A DNA stretch of 64,000 bases from assembly GCA_026120185.1 (NCBI GenBank), contig JANUWF010001819.1:1984001-2048000 (forward strand), given 5' to 3'. Every line of letters starts with the position of its first letter. The stretch's first letter is position 1. Source of the DNA: Voacanga thouarsii (lineage: Eukaryota > Streptophyta > Magnoliopsida > Gentianales > Apocynaceae). Under the pieces are notes generated by a model, which worked only from the letters and a program-made list of their open reading frames with translations, did no database searches and was not told the origin of the DNA. The translations under genes were made by a program, and so were the position numbers. Below are positions 1-11,385 of the stretch, piece by piece.

Positions 1-828
1 AAGCACAATGTAGATCAGTGATTATTTTTCACAAGTCTTTGGATGTTTTTGAAGGTGTTCGCATGAATACTTTCTGAAAATCGGGTTTAAATGGCTTTTA
101 TAGGGGCAAAAATCAGGGCTGCAACAGCTAGTAACGACTAGTTGTTGCTGTCAGGTTTTGTAGGGATTTTGGACTCACAAGGTGAAAAATTGTGCGTCTA
201 AAAGGTGCGTTCAAATGTTTATTTTATACTGAAATATCCATTTTGAAATTCTGTAGGCTTTGGTCTTGCAAGGTAGAAAGTTGTTGATCCAAAATGTGTG
301 TTCAAATCAACACTTTATGTCAAGAAGTATATTTTGAACAATGTTAGATTTAAGCACTTTGGAAACAGACTTTAGATGGGCTTTTTGGATTCAGAGGTCC
401 GTCTAAAATCACTCAACCAAGTTTTTATAAAATCAAAAGCTTTTCTTCTAAAATTCTTTTTATGATCAAAACCTGGATTAAAAATACCCTCTTTTTGAAA
501 TGACTTTGAGTGCTTCAATATAAAATAAATTTAATTTAAAGTATAGAGACATAGGAAATACAAGTAATACCTTAACCATAATTTTTTAATTTATAATTCT
601 TCAAAAATCTTCATGGTATGCAATTTCTTTAAGTAGGATCTTGACTTGATCAATCCTTCTTGGACTTCATCATCTATGAGTTGCTTTGTAATCCTATTTG
701 TAAGATTTTGAAGAATCGTGATCAAGCATGCCATTTCCAAAAATCCTATCATATACAAATCACATATGTTAGTCCATATCAATGTTTGTCTTTAATCAAA
801 ATATAGGAGAAAGTCCTTTGAGCTAACA
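1..828 (-). repeat. 3' LTR of element A (window-truncated)
   Basis: Direct copy of 29571-30399. The inner boundary at 828 gives TGTTAGC on the minus strand, the expected TG start. A TATA-like box (CTATAAAAGCC on the minus strand) lies at 93-103 and is matched at 29665-29675 in the other LTR, so it is probably the U3 promoter. The outer end lies left of the window, so the target-site duplication of A cannot be tested. Confidence 0.85.
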
Positions 829-842
829 ATCTCTTCCTTTTT
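829..842 (-). other. Polypurine tract of element A
   Basis: Minus-strand AAAAAGGAAGAGAT directly abuts the TGTTAGC start of the 3' LTR, which is where the plus-strand primer of a retrotransposon lies. Two more G-rich purine runs lie upstream, at 1491-1510 (minus strand GCTGATGACAAAAGGGGGAG) and 1213-1224. Multiple such tracts are typical of Sireviruses. Confidence 0.7.
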
Positions 843-1132
843 AAATGATGACAAACTTGATGAATTGTGACAAGGAAAACAATGTAAACTTGTATGAACA
901 TGTTAAATTGAAAGATATAAGGATTTATATTCGTTTGATGCACGTTCTCTCAACATAAAGCTCAAAGAGTGATTATGAGATAAGATTAGAAATTTTTAAG
1001 TATAGAATCATAAATCAGGCTCAATGAGCATCAACCTTCATATCCTTCTTCCTTCCTTGAAAGGATTATTTCACAAAGAAATAGCCAAGTAATGGTCATT
1101 AGATATAAAATATGCTAGAACAAAGATACAAC

Positions 1133-1179
<47 letters not shown>

Positions 1180-1672
1180 TATAGAGGTAGAAGATAGAAC
1201 ATATTTATTAATGCTCCCCCTTTCTATATACATATAAGCAATAGATAGAAAGAAACTTATAACATTATGCATTAGCAGATAAAATTGGATTTGTGATTTT
1301 GAACTTCCAAAAAGTGCGTAAAAAAAAATAAAAAAATCTAGATACAACCTTTGTATAAGCGTTTTCAGACTGGGATTTTGGATTTAGAATTACTCCTCCT
1401 GTGCCTGTGTAGGGTCCAAAAAAAATCTCACAAATTGTATCCATTCATCTATATTACAAATTAATCCTAATCTCACTCCTCTGTATTTTTCTCCCCCTTT
1501 TGTCATCAGCAAAAAAATAAAAAAAATAAAAACAAAAACACATAAAAGAGATAAACAAAAAAAAATAAACAACTGTAGCAACAATAAGTACTTACAACAT
1601 AGTACAAAAAAAAAAAAAAAGTTTAGGAAAGTGAAAGAAAAAAATTGATGGAAGGCGCATCAGGAAAAGATG
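843..1672 (-). other. Non-coding region of A between extra ORF and 3' LTR
   Basis: AT-rich spacer holding an (AT)n microsatellite at about 1136-1174, poly-A/T runs and the two extra purine motifs. Short ORFs here are low-complexity and not credible genes. Confidence 0.6.
1136..1174. repeat. (AT)n microsatellite
   Basis: Uninterrupted alternating AT over about 39 bases inside the non-coding 3' region of element A. Confidence 0.95.
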
Positions 1673-3175
1673 TCAGCCGACTTTCTTTATGGTTTTGACA
1701 CAATGTTTGTTGGTGGAGATTGCCATATCTCCCTGAATCACCACAATCTCACGCTGATCATCTACACCATTCTTCTTTGTCTTTCTATCTAGTTTGTTGG
1801 ATTTCCTTTTGATTGCTCCATGTGTCTGCCAGCGGCTTGATGAATTGCTAGGTGCAACTGGATTGTCCTGCTTAGGAGAAGCTTTGAGCAGTGTCAATAG
1901 TGGTTGTGGCAGCAGTGGTTGCAGTAGTAGTAGGTTTTTCAATTTGCTGAAATGGGATAGCATTAACACCAGTATCCTTTTCTGTTGAAGGGATGACAAC
2001 TTCATGTTCTTACACCAGTGCAGGGGCTTACTCTTTTGAGACAGCTGCATTTCAGATTGCTTCCCTTCCACATTGGTTAATCTAGTTCTTAGATTTTGTA
2101 GTTCAGCCTTAACTTCTGCACTTAGACCATCCAATTTGGCAGACAAAAGATTCAGAGCATTCAAAATGCTCTATGTCATTCCACTTTCTTTAGTCTTTTG
2201 CTTGCCTTTATTGGATGATTCTTCTTGAATTTCAACTTTTCTTTTTGTAGCAACCGAGGCAGCATATGAACATTTCTTTCCTTTAGTTTTAACCTTAACT
2301 AGTTTCTCCTTTTCTTCTTCTGTGACATCCCTAAGCAAGATCTATTGGTTGTCCATTTAGATAAATCCGATTTTTGCAAAAGAATATTTGTTGTAGACAT
2401 TAATCTTAGAGTGTTGAGGGGCAATCAAACTTAGATCAACATTAAAATGCTTAAATAGCTTAGTCAAAAGATTCTTGAAAGGCAAAGGTTTATTTGAGGT
2501 ATTTCGAGTCTGAATCATCAATTTTGGAACAAAAAATCCAAAATTAATTGGCCTGCCCTCTGATAAGGCCAACATTAACACCATCAGCATATTACTCACA
2601 GATGTTTTATGTCCAAAACATGGTATTACCAAGGTTGAAACCATATGGTGAAGTAATCTTCCCATTCCATTCAACCATTTGGTATTGCAATCATTTAAAT
2701 TTTTGAAACTCTTATCACCAGTGAATTTACTCTCAAATCCCCTTAATTTAAGCAGATCAGATCTCTCGAGCAATTTATTCTTCTCAAAGTTCTAACATAA
2801 AAAATTCTATTTAGCATTCGATGGTTCAACTCAAAACTCATACATCCAACCCGAGATATGTATTATTGCATCATAAATCCATCTCCTATTTTCTCATATC
2901 TTCCTTTTCTCAGATTGGAATAAAATTCCCAGACCAGAGTCGTGTAAAGGTTTTTCGTTTAAAAATAATAATGTTCCCTAACAAAAAAAATTCAGAATAT
3001 TTGTATAATTAAAAAATGCTTCAGCATTAACCAGATAACCCACAATAATGGTTCTGTTCCTAGACACACAGTCATTATATTCAAACTCATATTTTGAATA
3101 AAAAAATCGAGATACCTGAGTATCCATACTTTACTCCTCTGGTGGTTGTTTTGATAAGGCGGTTTGAGAAGTAGG
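1673..3175 (-). pseudogene. Extra (envelope-like) ORF of element A, distal part
   Basis: Minus-strand coding remnant downstream of RNase H. It contains a 138-codon open stretch at 2357-2773 with a globular-looking sequence (RGFESKFTG, LALSEGRPINFGFF). A lysine-rich linker follows, then a 163-codon stretch at 1673-2164 starting with a predicted coiled coil (heptad-like NLLSAKLDGLSAEVKAEL). Position after pol plus a C-terminal coiled coil fits the third, so-called envelope-like ORF of Sireviruses; that function is a family hypothesis, not shown here. Stops and frameshifts occur, for example near 3010-3140. Element B's insertion at 3175/23390 separates it from its lysine-rich N-terminal part. 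Confidence 0.55.
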
Positions 3176-5054
3176 TGTTGGAATATATAACCTTTAGACT
3201 AATTTATCTGATGTAATTATCGAATTTATTATTAAAAAAATTTATTCTTAAAATTTATTTGTGAATTTACATTTTATTTGTGCACGAATTTCGTTTGGAT
3301 AGGACCCATTGTGTTTAGTAAGTGATCCATGTGAATGGTGGTCTTTCACAGTAAGGTATGGATCACGGGTTACTTAACACATAAATATTTATTTTTAATC
3401 GATTGATGAGAATGCGAATCTCATCATATATAGGTTATTATGTTATGAATTCCAAATGGGAAATGGCTTACCTTTAGCCAGTGAGTAGTTCACTCACTTC
3501 ATAGCATGAACGTATTTCGAATACGTAGAACGAGACTTGTAATAGTAGTTTTTAAAAGTACTATTTAAAAGAAACCCAAACTATTACTACTACAACGTTG
3601 ACTAATACTCTACCGCTTGAGTATGAGTTGATGGTCTGACGAAGCTAGAAGCACATACTTTGATATACTGTAGTTAAGGTTCTTTTGTAGAATCGATATA
3701 CTTGTATGTTGGGTATATGTGACTAGTTAGTTAAGACAGACTTGTACAAGATAGCTTCTGCGCTATTTCGCTTCTTGTGACTGTTCAAATGATCTAATTA
3801 TCCAAGGCCCTAGGGAACATGACTTGGATATTTACTTTAGGGTAGCTCCTTTGGAAAGTGAAAACATTCCAAGAGTCGTGAATCATTGGATTAGAGATCT
3901 AAGGATGGTAGATGTCTATTAAAGATGTGTTAGTACACTATTCCTCTCTAAATGAATAGCGATGTGTAAAGGGATATTTTAGTCATTACACTTGTAAGTC
4001 GAAGACTTTGCTAACACAATATCATCCTTGGGGTCAATATTTTCTTATGGTGAGATTATGAAATATTTAAAATGCAAAACATAGCTATTTATATAGTAAG
4101 AGTATTTTGATCATTTTAATAGTTAAGACTATATGTCTTTTGGTCCCCGGAATGGCTCTTAAGTCCTGATAGATTTGAGTTAAGGAATTGGTCTTGATAA
4201 TAATGAGTTTTATTTTATTTTATTAGTCTAATTTATTATTGGACTAGAATAAAATAAAAGGCTCGAGAGAGTATATATATTTTATTTAGTTTAATTGATT
4301 AATTAATTATTCAGGGCCCAAGGCCCAGATTGAATAATTAGAAAATTAATCTAGATATAAAACTAGGTAAAAAGTTTGATATTTTATATTAGTCTATTTG
4401 GACTTATTAATTATTTATTGGGCTATTTAATGAAGTTTAGAAAATAAATAATTAAGATTTATTATTTATGGGTATTCAAGCCCAAGAATAAGTAATTTTA
4501 TCTGGACAAATAAATAAGTTTTTAAAAAATTAATTTAATTAATTATTAAATTAATTAATTAATTAAATAAAATAAAAAACAACACGGGATGAATCCCTAA
4601 ACAAAGATGAAAAGGAAGTAAAGGATAACAGAAAGTATGAATATTTTCTATTTTCACGCAGTTGACTTCTCTCTCGGTGGAAGATGAAAAGGAAGTGAAA
4701 ATGAAATGAAGTGCATGGGACTTCAGGGTTCATTATTCATAGAAAACCAAATCACTAAACAAAGAAAAAATTGAGACCAAGTCTGTGAAAGCATTTCACA
4801 GAGAAGCCTTCAAAGGCTTAGCAAACCTAAATCTTCAAGCATTCATTGGCAATGTTACGGGTACCATTTTGAAAGATCAAAGGCTTTGCGTGAATGAGAC
4901 GCAGTTGATGTTTATAAGAACGTGATCCAATAGCTTCAAGCATCCTTATACAGATATCTACATAGTGCGAAAAGGGCCATTCAATTACAGCGGTAAATTT
5001 TTCGTTTTGTAAGCATACTTTTGGTTTGGTGATTTTTATCATTTTAAACCTTTA
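3176..5054 (+). repeat. 5' LTR of element B
   Basis: Starts TGTTGGAATATATAACC and ends AACCTTTA just before the primer site (the 3' copy ends AACCTTCA, the usual CA). Length is about 1.88 kb. It matches 20807-21680 and 22350-23389 in the 3' LTR; the latter is about 680 bp longer because of an internal duplication. Contains AT-rich runs of TTAATTAA around 4520-4570. Confidence 0.9.
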
Positions 5055-5056
5055 AT

Positions 5057-5069
5057 TGCTATCAGAGCC
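5057..5069 (+). other. Primer-binding site of element B
   Basis: TTGCTATCAGAGCC, two bases past the LTR. It is complementary to the 3' end of initiator-Met tRNA with one mismatch to the usual TGGTATCAGAGCC. The site supports both the LTR end and the plus-strand orientation. Confidence 0.85.
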
Positions 5070-6758
5070 ATAGTTTGGCAAATGTAGGAAGCATGCTAGG
5101 CTTAACTACAAAAAAAAAATATTTGTTTTGGTTGACATCTGCGATCGTTCGTGTTTTCTGATATGGGTAGTTTCACTGTAAGTTTCGTGAGTAGAAGCAT
5201 AGGAACACTATATTTTGATTGCTTTCATAGATATTGTGTAAGCCCAATATTTTTAAGGGTATAGGCGGTTGTTTGGAAGAGTTTTGATTGAAAATGAAGG
5301 AAAAAACTGCGTATAGTAGCCTTTGAAACGCAGAGAAAAATTGCTGGAAAAAAAGGTACTGCAGTAGTAGCCGAACCTGTGAGAGGAGCCACGAACCGAT
5401 TGAGCCACGAGCCTCTTCCCCCTAGCGAGGATGGCTTCCGGTTGCTTCCTTGCGTGGCAAGTGCAATTGCAATTCTGTACTTCGCAGTTAACAATTTTGA
5501 CCGTGTAGTTGGGTGGGCCGTAGGTGGGTCATGGGCACCCGCCTGATCGCGGCCCATGGGTTTTCCCATTGGCCATGATCCAGTGTGGCGGGCACTGGAC
5601 CTGAATAATTTTTTTTTAAATTTTTGATCACATATCAGGCGAAGTTATTTTTATTGCAGTAATTAATATTCTTTGAATATTTTGAATAAAAAATAATAGT
5701 AAAAAAAAATTTAGGATTAAACAAGACCGTTAATTAATTAATGTATTTAATTCTATTATTTGGACACTTAGGTTAAAAGAATAGAAAAGCATGAAAACGT
5801 TTACAATTTTCTAGTATGCTTATTTCTTTTTGTACCCTATGTGCGCGTTTTCTCAAAGAATTTTTGACAAAGAAAAATATTTTTCTTAAATCAAATGGTT
5901 AATTTTAATTCGAATAAAAATTAATTCTTGAATATTTTCTTAAAGGATTTTATCCTTAACATAGAAAATATTTTGAATTTAGATATTTTTGTGAATTAAA
6001 ATAGAAAACCATTTTGATTAAATTTTAACAAGGAAAATTATTTTTTGTCAAATTAATCTTAAGATCAAAATCTCTTGAAAGTTTTATTGGAAAATTTTGA
6101 AATTATTAAGTTTATTAACTTAAATAAAATTAATCTATGAAAAAAATTTCTTAAAGGGTATAAACCTTGATATAGAAATTTTTATGGGTTCAGATATTTT
6201 ATTTTGAGTTAAAAGAAAACTTAATTGAAATTTTCAAAAGATATTTTTCAAGAAAAACCATTATTTTAAAATACTAAGTGGGAGAGGGGTTCCAATGGCC
6301 CCACGGCTTCCATCACGATCCTCATTAGAGATCGTGGGTCTTCTCGTGTCATCCTGGACGTGAACCCGTATAGGATGGGGATACTACAAAGATCTAGAAT
6401 TAATGGATAGATGCAATTAATAACTCGGGACACGTGCTATGATCGGCCAGCCTACGTTGGAGGTTATAGTGCGAGGAATGTCCATAGAAAATGAGAAGAA
6501 ATGGTCATCCCACAATGGAATTATCTTCTAGATCATTACCTAGAAGGAAAATTAATTTATGGTGGTTAATACACTTAGTTTAGGAAACTGTTAATCTTCC
6601 CAAGAAGTTATGTCAGTTTTTCTAAGAGCCAAACTAATCATATTAAAGATAATAGTGATAGGGTTAACTATAGTCGGATTTAATATGAGGATAAAATCAC
6701 AAATTATTTTTGTTTTTCACAAATTGAGTTTTTTTTTATTTTTGATTTTTCAGAAATA
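5070..6758 (+). other. 5' leader of element B
   Basis: About 1.7 kb between primer site and gag without a credible ORF. A GC-richer patch at about 5330-5560 contrasts with AT-rich flanks; an antisense 114-codon ORF across it looks accidental. The segment from about 5590 to 6780 matches the leader of element D read in reverse (40000-41200), so it is retrotransposon leader rather than host DNA. Confidence 0.6.
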
Positions 6759-7232
6759 ATTGGTGGAGGTTCTTTTAGTCCTTTAGCCGTTATTCTCCGT
6801 GAGAATAAGCTAACGGGTCCAAATTATATAGATTGAAAAAGGAACTTAGATATAATACTCACTGTTGAGAAGTATAAGTATGTCTTCTTTAAAACCTGCC
6901 CTGTTATCGGGGAAGGTTCTATCGCTGAGGAGTGTGAGGCTGTGAAAGCATGGAAAAAATCCAATGAAATGGCTCGATGCTACATGTTGGCTTCTATGTC
7001 TAATGTGTTCCAATCTAAACACGAGCACATGGCCACTGCATTTGATATTAGCCAATCATTAGCTACGATGTTCGCCTATAAGAGCCGGCCCGCAAGGCAG
7101 GAAGCTCTTAGGACGATTATAAACACTAAGATGGCTGAGGGAGCATTAGTCAGGGAGCATATGCTCAAAATGATTGTTACTTTTGAGGAAGCAAAAGTCT
7201 TAAGGGTTGTTATTGACCTTGAGAGCCAAGTG
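6759..7232 (+). pseudogene. Gag of element B, N-terminal part
   Basis: Encodes a copia gag start: GGSFSPLAVILRENKLTGPN, a stop in place of the usual Trp (near 6834), then KAWKKSNEMARCYMLASM and EHMLKMIVTFEEAKVL. The element D counterpart begins ATGGTGGGAGG; here the same place reads ATTGGTGGAGG, so the start codon is lost. The reading frame runs straight into the CACTA end at 7233 after codons for ESQV, and resumes at 17264 with the sequence that follows ESQV in D. Confidence 0.85.
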
Positions 7233-7545
7233 CACTACAAAAAATACTAGCAAATACGACGACACAAATTACGACGGCCGTAAAGCCGTCGTATTTGTGT
7301 ATCTTTAACGACGGTTAACGAGCCGTCGTAAAAGGTGAACTAATACGACGGTTTGGAAACAACCGTCGTATTATGCCGACAAAATACGACGGCTGAGCCA
7401 TCCGTCGCAAAAAGTCGACGTAATACGACGGTTTTTTCCAAACCGTCGTATTAGTAAACCTTTTGCAATGGTTTCCCCAGCAGTCGTATTTGGTTTTAAT
7501 TAAAATTTGGTTTTTTTTGCAAATATCACGCTTTAACAACCATCG
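7233..7545 (+). repeat. Left TIR and subterminal palindrome array of the CACTA
   Basis: After the TIR come about six units of 28-34 bp, each a short hairpin built from AATACGACGG and its complement CCGTCGTATT around a variable loop. The last unit is decayed. Subterminal repeats of this type are the known binding sites for the element's own accessory protein in En/Spm (family knowledge); here that is inference. Confidence 0.9.
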
Positions 7546-8334
7546 TATGAGTCAAATACACTATTTTTTATTACTATTTTATAAGTATTACTAAAAAAAT
7601 GTGATAAAATAAAACAAATGACTTTCAAATTTGGTATAATTAAATTAACTTGTTTTAACTTTATAAATATATCTAACTAATACTTAGATAAGTAATCTTG
7701 TAAATAAATTTTAGTTTGCACCTTATGAATTCAATTTTCTTATATTTGTATTAAAGATCGAGTTTAAATTTTATTTTGTTAGTTAATTATTGTATTGGTA
7801 TGGTGTGTGTGTGTGTGTGTGTGTATACATATATATGTATATATGTATGTGTGTGTATACTTTTATACATTATAACATGTGCTTATTAATTAATTAGTGA
7901 GTATTAGATTAATATGTTCCTTCCATTCATCGACAAATAATTTTCCTAATTGTCTTTTTAATTTTTCTGAAAAATAACTGTCCATTTTAAAAATATGTAG
8001 ATTAATTGTATTTAATTATAATATTATTTATAATTTTACTCTTAGCACAATCTTATAAGGAAGCAATGGACATTTTAATCATTTTTATATAATTTTACAA
8101 TTCAATAAAATGCACAATTTTTACAATTAGGCTAATTATTGGTGAACGGATAGAGTATATATAATATGAAAAATTTTAATTACAAATATGCATGTGTGTG
8201 CATATATCTATATAGTATATATAATATAATTAATATTATAGAATTAAATTTAATGTAATTTTGTGTCGTGTTAGTGTGTGTATATATATATAAATTAAAA
8301 AGTAAATAATTTTTAATATTTTTTTATCGGATTA
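7546..8334. other. AT-rich spacer within the left subterminal array
   Basis: About 790 bp of low-complexity AT-rich DNA with a (TG)n run at 7803-7826 and repeated TATATA stretches. It lies between two blocks of the CGACGG palindromes. No coding sequence is visible; it may be a secondary insertion or expansion. Confidence 0.55.
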
Positions 8335-8487
8335 AATACGACGGTTAGTTAACCGTCGTATTAGGTTTAATTAATACGACGATTTATAAATAACCGTCGT
8401 ATTAAATTGACCTAATACGACGGTTATTTCTTAACCGTCGTATGAAGTTCGTTTTATACAACGGCTTTAATAACCGCCGTATACCGG
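8335..8487 (+). repeat. Second block of CACTA subterminal palindromes
   Basis: Four more hairpin units: three built on AATACGACGG/CGA and CCGTCGTATT, and a last one reading ATACAACGGC with CCGCCGTATAC. It marks the inner limit of the left subterminal region. Confidence 0.85.
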
Positions 8488-10407
8488 CTTCCTATTTCAT
8501 CCCCTGTCTTTCCTTTCTTCTTCGTTGAGCTCCTTGTCGCCCGCGGTTTGCCTTATTCTGGTCGTCTTCTCCGGTAGCTCGTCTTAATTGGCAGGTCTCT
8601 TTGCATCGCGCTGTCCGGCAGTCGTCTTCTCCGGCAGGGCAGGTTGTCTTTGTGTCGTTCAGCTCGTCTTCTCCTCATCTCAGTCGCAAGGGACCTTCAG
8701 ATCTGACTGCTGCTTGTCTATCAAAGCATCGAGATGCATGTTCTTGCATTTGTTTTGGGAGTTTTTGACAAATAGAGCTTAATTTCACCTACATTGTCAT
8801 CGTTATTTGAGATGAATTTGTGTTTGTTTAGAAAAGGCTTTCCTAGAATTTGTCGAAAATAGCAGAAAAATAGTCGAGAAAATAAGTTATATTTCCTGCT
8901 CTCTTGACAAAAGCAGTGTCGGGTGTCGGATGCTTTCTAGACAAAAGCAGTGAAGAATCCATTTTGTTGGAAGTTTAGCATTCACTATAAACCTTTAATT
9001 GAAGTGTTAGAATGTAAAGGAAACTAAGAGTGTATGGCCAAGAATCAGATTACGCAAAGTTAATGGAAGGCTGAAAAAGAAGCTGAATATATGTTGGTAA
9101 AGAAATGTTAAAATGGTATTGTTTCATGGTTTGCACAAATTGAATTGCTATGGTTGCAGGGTATTTAGTTGAAATAACTTAACAAAACCTTGCTTTGGGA
9201 TGTTAAGAAAGCTTTAGGATGAATTTTGTGGGACTTTAGATGCAATGAAGTCAACAAAACAATACATAGATAGCAATTGTAAGCAATTGTGAAAGCATGA
9301 ACATATTGTTGAATGGTGGCTGCTTGGACATGTTTAAAAGAGCTGAGGGGAAAGGCTGGCCAAAACTCTCTCATTCAGATGTTAAAAAAGTCTTAGGGAA
9401 GGTTATACACAATAGTTTGTATAGGAAAATTTATAGAAACCACATCTGTAAATTTGTGATCACAAATGGTGACTGTTTTGTGCATTCCATATGTGGTGTC
9501 CGTTCACGCAGTTAAAGCTGTACAAAGTGGCAAGCAATTCTAAAGTTTTATAAACTTGAACTTGCAGATAAATTTCTTAGGAATATTTTGGGACATATAG
9601 TACATACATTGGACCAGTACATAAGAATTTATGGAGTAAATATGGAACTCTACCATTGTGTAGTTGCTGGAAATACTGTTTTGCTCAATTGAAATATGCG
9701 AGAGCAAAAATTTTCTATTTCATTGCACTTTTGTCTTTAACCTCCCTCCCTGTTTCCCAAAACTCATGCCATCTCTCCTTTTCTACCTCTTATATCTCTT
9801 CCCTATTTCAAATCAAATCTAGGATTTCTTTTTCTTTCCTTTATTTTTCTTTATGTGTCTTAGGTAGCATTTGTTGGACTGCTGAAATTTAAGGTTTGTT
9901 TTGAGGGACTATGTGGTATGAATTTTTTGAATTGTTGTTAAAGGCGTCAGTTTATACGTTTGCCTTTGTGGAATGAGTGTTTTTGTTTGGAATTTGTTAT
10001 GTGCAAGTGTGTTTGGCAACTACATGCATGGTGACTGCAAGTGCTAATTATGTAGAAAATGCAACTTAATTATGTGTTTTGGAAGAGGACCTAGTTGGAT
10101 GAATGGAGGTTTACTTGGAAATTTATTATAAACATGATTGAATGGTTGGATGGTTTTATGAGTTTTTTGGTGGTTGAATTACATAATTGCGCATTTTGAG
10201 GTGGCCTAGTGCCTGGAAAATATTCATTTTATAGGGGAAACTCTGTCAAAATTTTTTCAATTTTTTTTTCAAAGAATCTGAATAATATATTTTTATGAGA
10301 CAATTTTTTACAAATAATTTTATTTTTTTAAGTATATAATTTACTAAATGTCTGGTATGTTTATCTTGATTTTTTAAAGTATTTTTTAAGTAGCGTATTT
10401 GTTTAAA
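8488..10407 (+). other. 5' non-coding region of the CACTA
   Basis: Begins with a GC-richer, pyrimidine-rich patch (about 8490-8720) directly after the palindromes, a plausible transcription start region and 5' UTR. The rest is AT-rich, intron-like sequence with no recognisable protein. Short ORFs such as 8588-8782 and 9297-9515 show no family features. Confidence 0.4.
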
Positions 10408-10702
10408 GGATTTTGGAGTTCCAAGGTATCTTGATTAATTAAATATTTTATTTTCTCTCTTTTAGAAACTCTCAAGGAGTGTATTTATTTATTTTAACTA
10501 CTACTAAAACTATGTTTATCATTTCCACTACTAAAAAGGAGAATGAACACTAATTTGATGGGGATTGAATTCTTGACCTATTTCCATTTTATCATTTCCA
10601 TTTATTCTTGAATATGTTTATCATAACGAAACTTGTAGATCGACTGAAAATATGGATAAATGAATAGGAAGATGGACTGATCGTGGATTGACTTACAAGA
10701 CC
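10408..10702 (+). repeat. Duplicate of the transposase upstream/first-exon segment (copy 1)
   Basis: Nearly the same as 11081-11385. It includes the start of the transposase exon, but here the codons after ATG read GAC then TGA, and another stop follows (GGATTGACTTAC). Similarity stops abruptly after ACTTACAAGACC. Confidence 0.9.
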
Positions 10703-11080
10703 TTAGCACTTCTGACCTTTGTTGCATGCATTCTATCAAATTATTTGAGGATCTAAAGAAGCTTCATATGGCTCTTAAATTCCATAGCTCATTGCTGAAA
10801 TTAGGTGCATTCATGCTCACTTGCTTCACATCATGAATTACTCTTGCAACTTTAAGAAAAAATGCCCATGCCTTTAAGAAAGTTTCTTTTTAGTATATAA
10901 ATCATGGCTCTATTGATGTAGTTACAACAAATCTTTCATCAGAACATCTTTTACAGCAGTAGCACTCTTCTTTATGTTGATGATAGATAATCTAAAAAAT
11001 ATACCAAAGGGTTTAGTGTCCATGTAAAGTTTGTATAAAGAAGATTTTGGCTCTATTGACTTTTTTTCTTTTGAGGCAGA
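10703..11080. other. Spacer between duplicated segments
   Basis: AT-rich sequence with no coding or repeat feature that I can recognise, between the two copies of the promoter/exon-1 duplication. Confidence 0.5.
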
Positions 11081-11385
11081 GGATTTTGGCGTTCCAAGAT
11101 ATCTTGATTAATTAAATATTTTATTTTCTCTCTTTTAAAAACTCTCAAGGAGTGTATTTATTTGTTTTAACTACTACTAAAACTATGTTTATCATTTCCA
11201 CTACTAAAAAGGAGAATGAACAGTAATTTGATGGGGATTGAATTCTTGACCTATTTCCATTTTATCATTTCCCTTATTTTCCATTCATTCTTGAATATGT
11301 TTATCGTAACAAAACTTGTAGATCGACTAAAAATATGGATAAATGAATAGGAAGATGGACCGATCGTGGATTTACTTACAAGACC
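11081..11385 (+). repeat. Duplicate of the transposase upstream/first-exon segment (copy 2)
   Basis: This copy leads into the readable transposase exon (ATG at 11355). It includes a short extra stretch near 11272 compared with copy 1. The shared part contains CTCTCTTTTA pyrimidine runs and ACTACTAAAA repeats. Confidence 0.9.

Noticed and set aside
5225..5569. 114-codon minus-strand ORF
   Set aside because: Antisense in the leader of element B, no family resemblance, only a GC-richer patch with few stops.
7245..7545. CRISPR-like array of spaced repeats
   Set aside because: Units are imperfect palindromes with variable centres at both ends of a CACTA transposon in plant DNA; no constant repeat and spacer pattern.
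8588..8782. Ser/Cys-rich 64-codon ORF
   Set aside because: Lies in the probable 5' UTR of the CACTA, low complexity, no domain.
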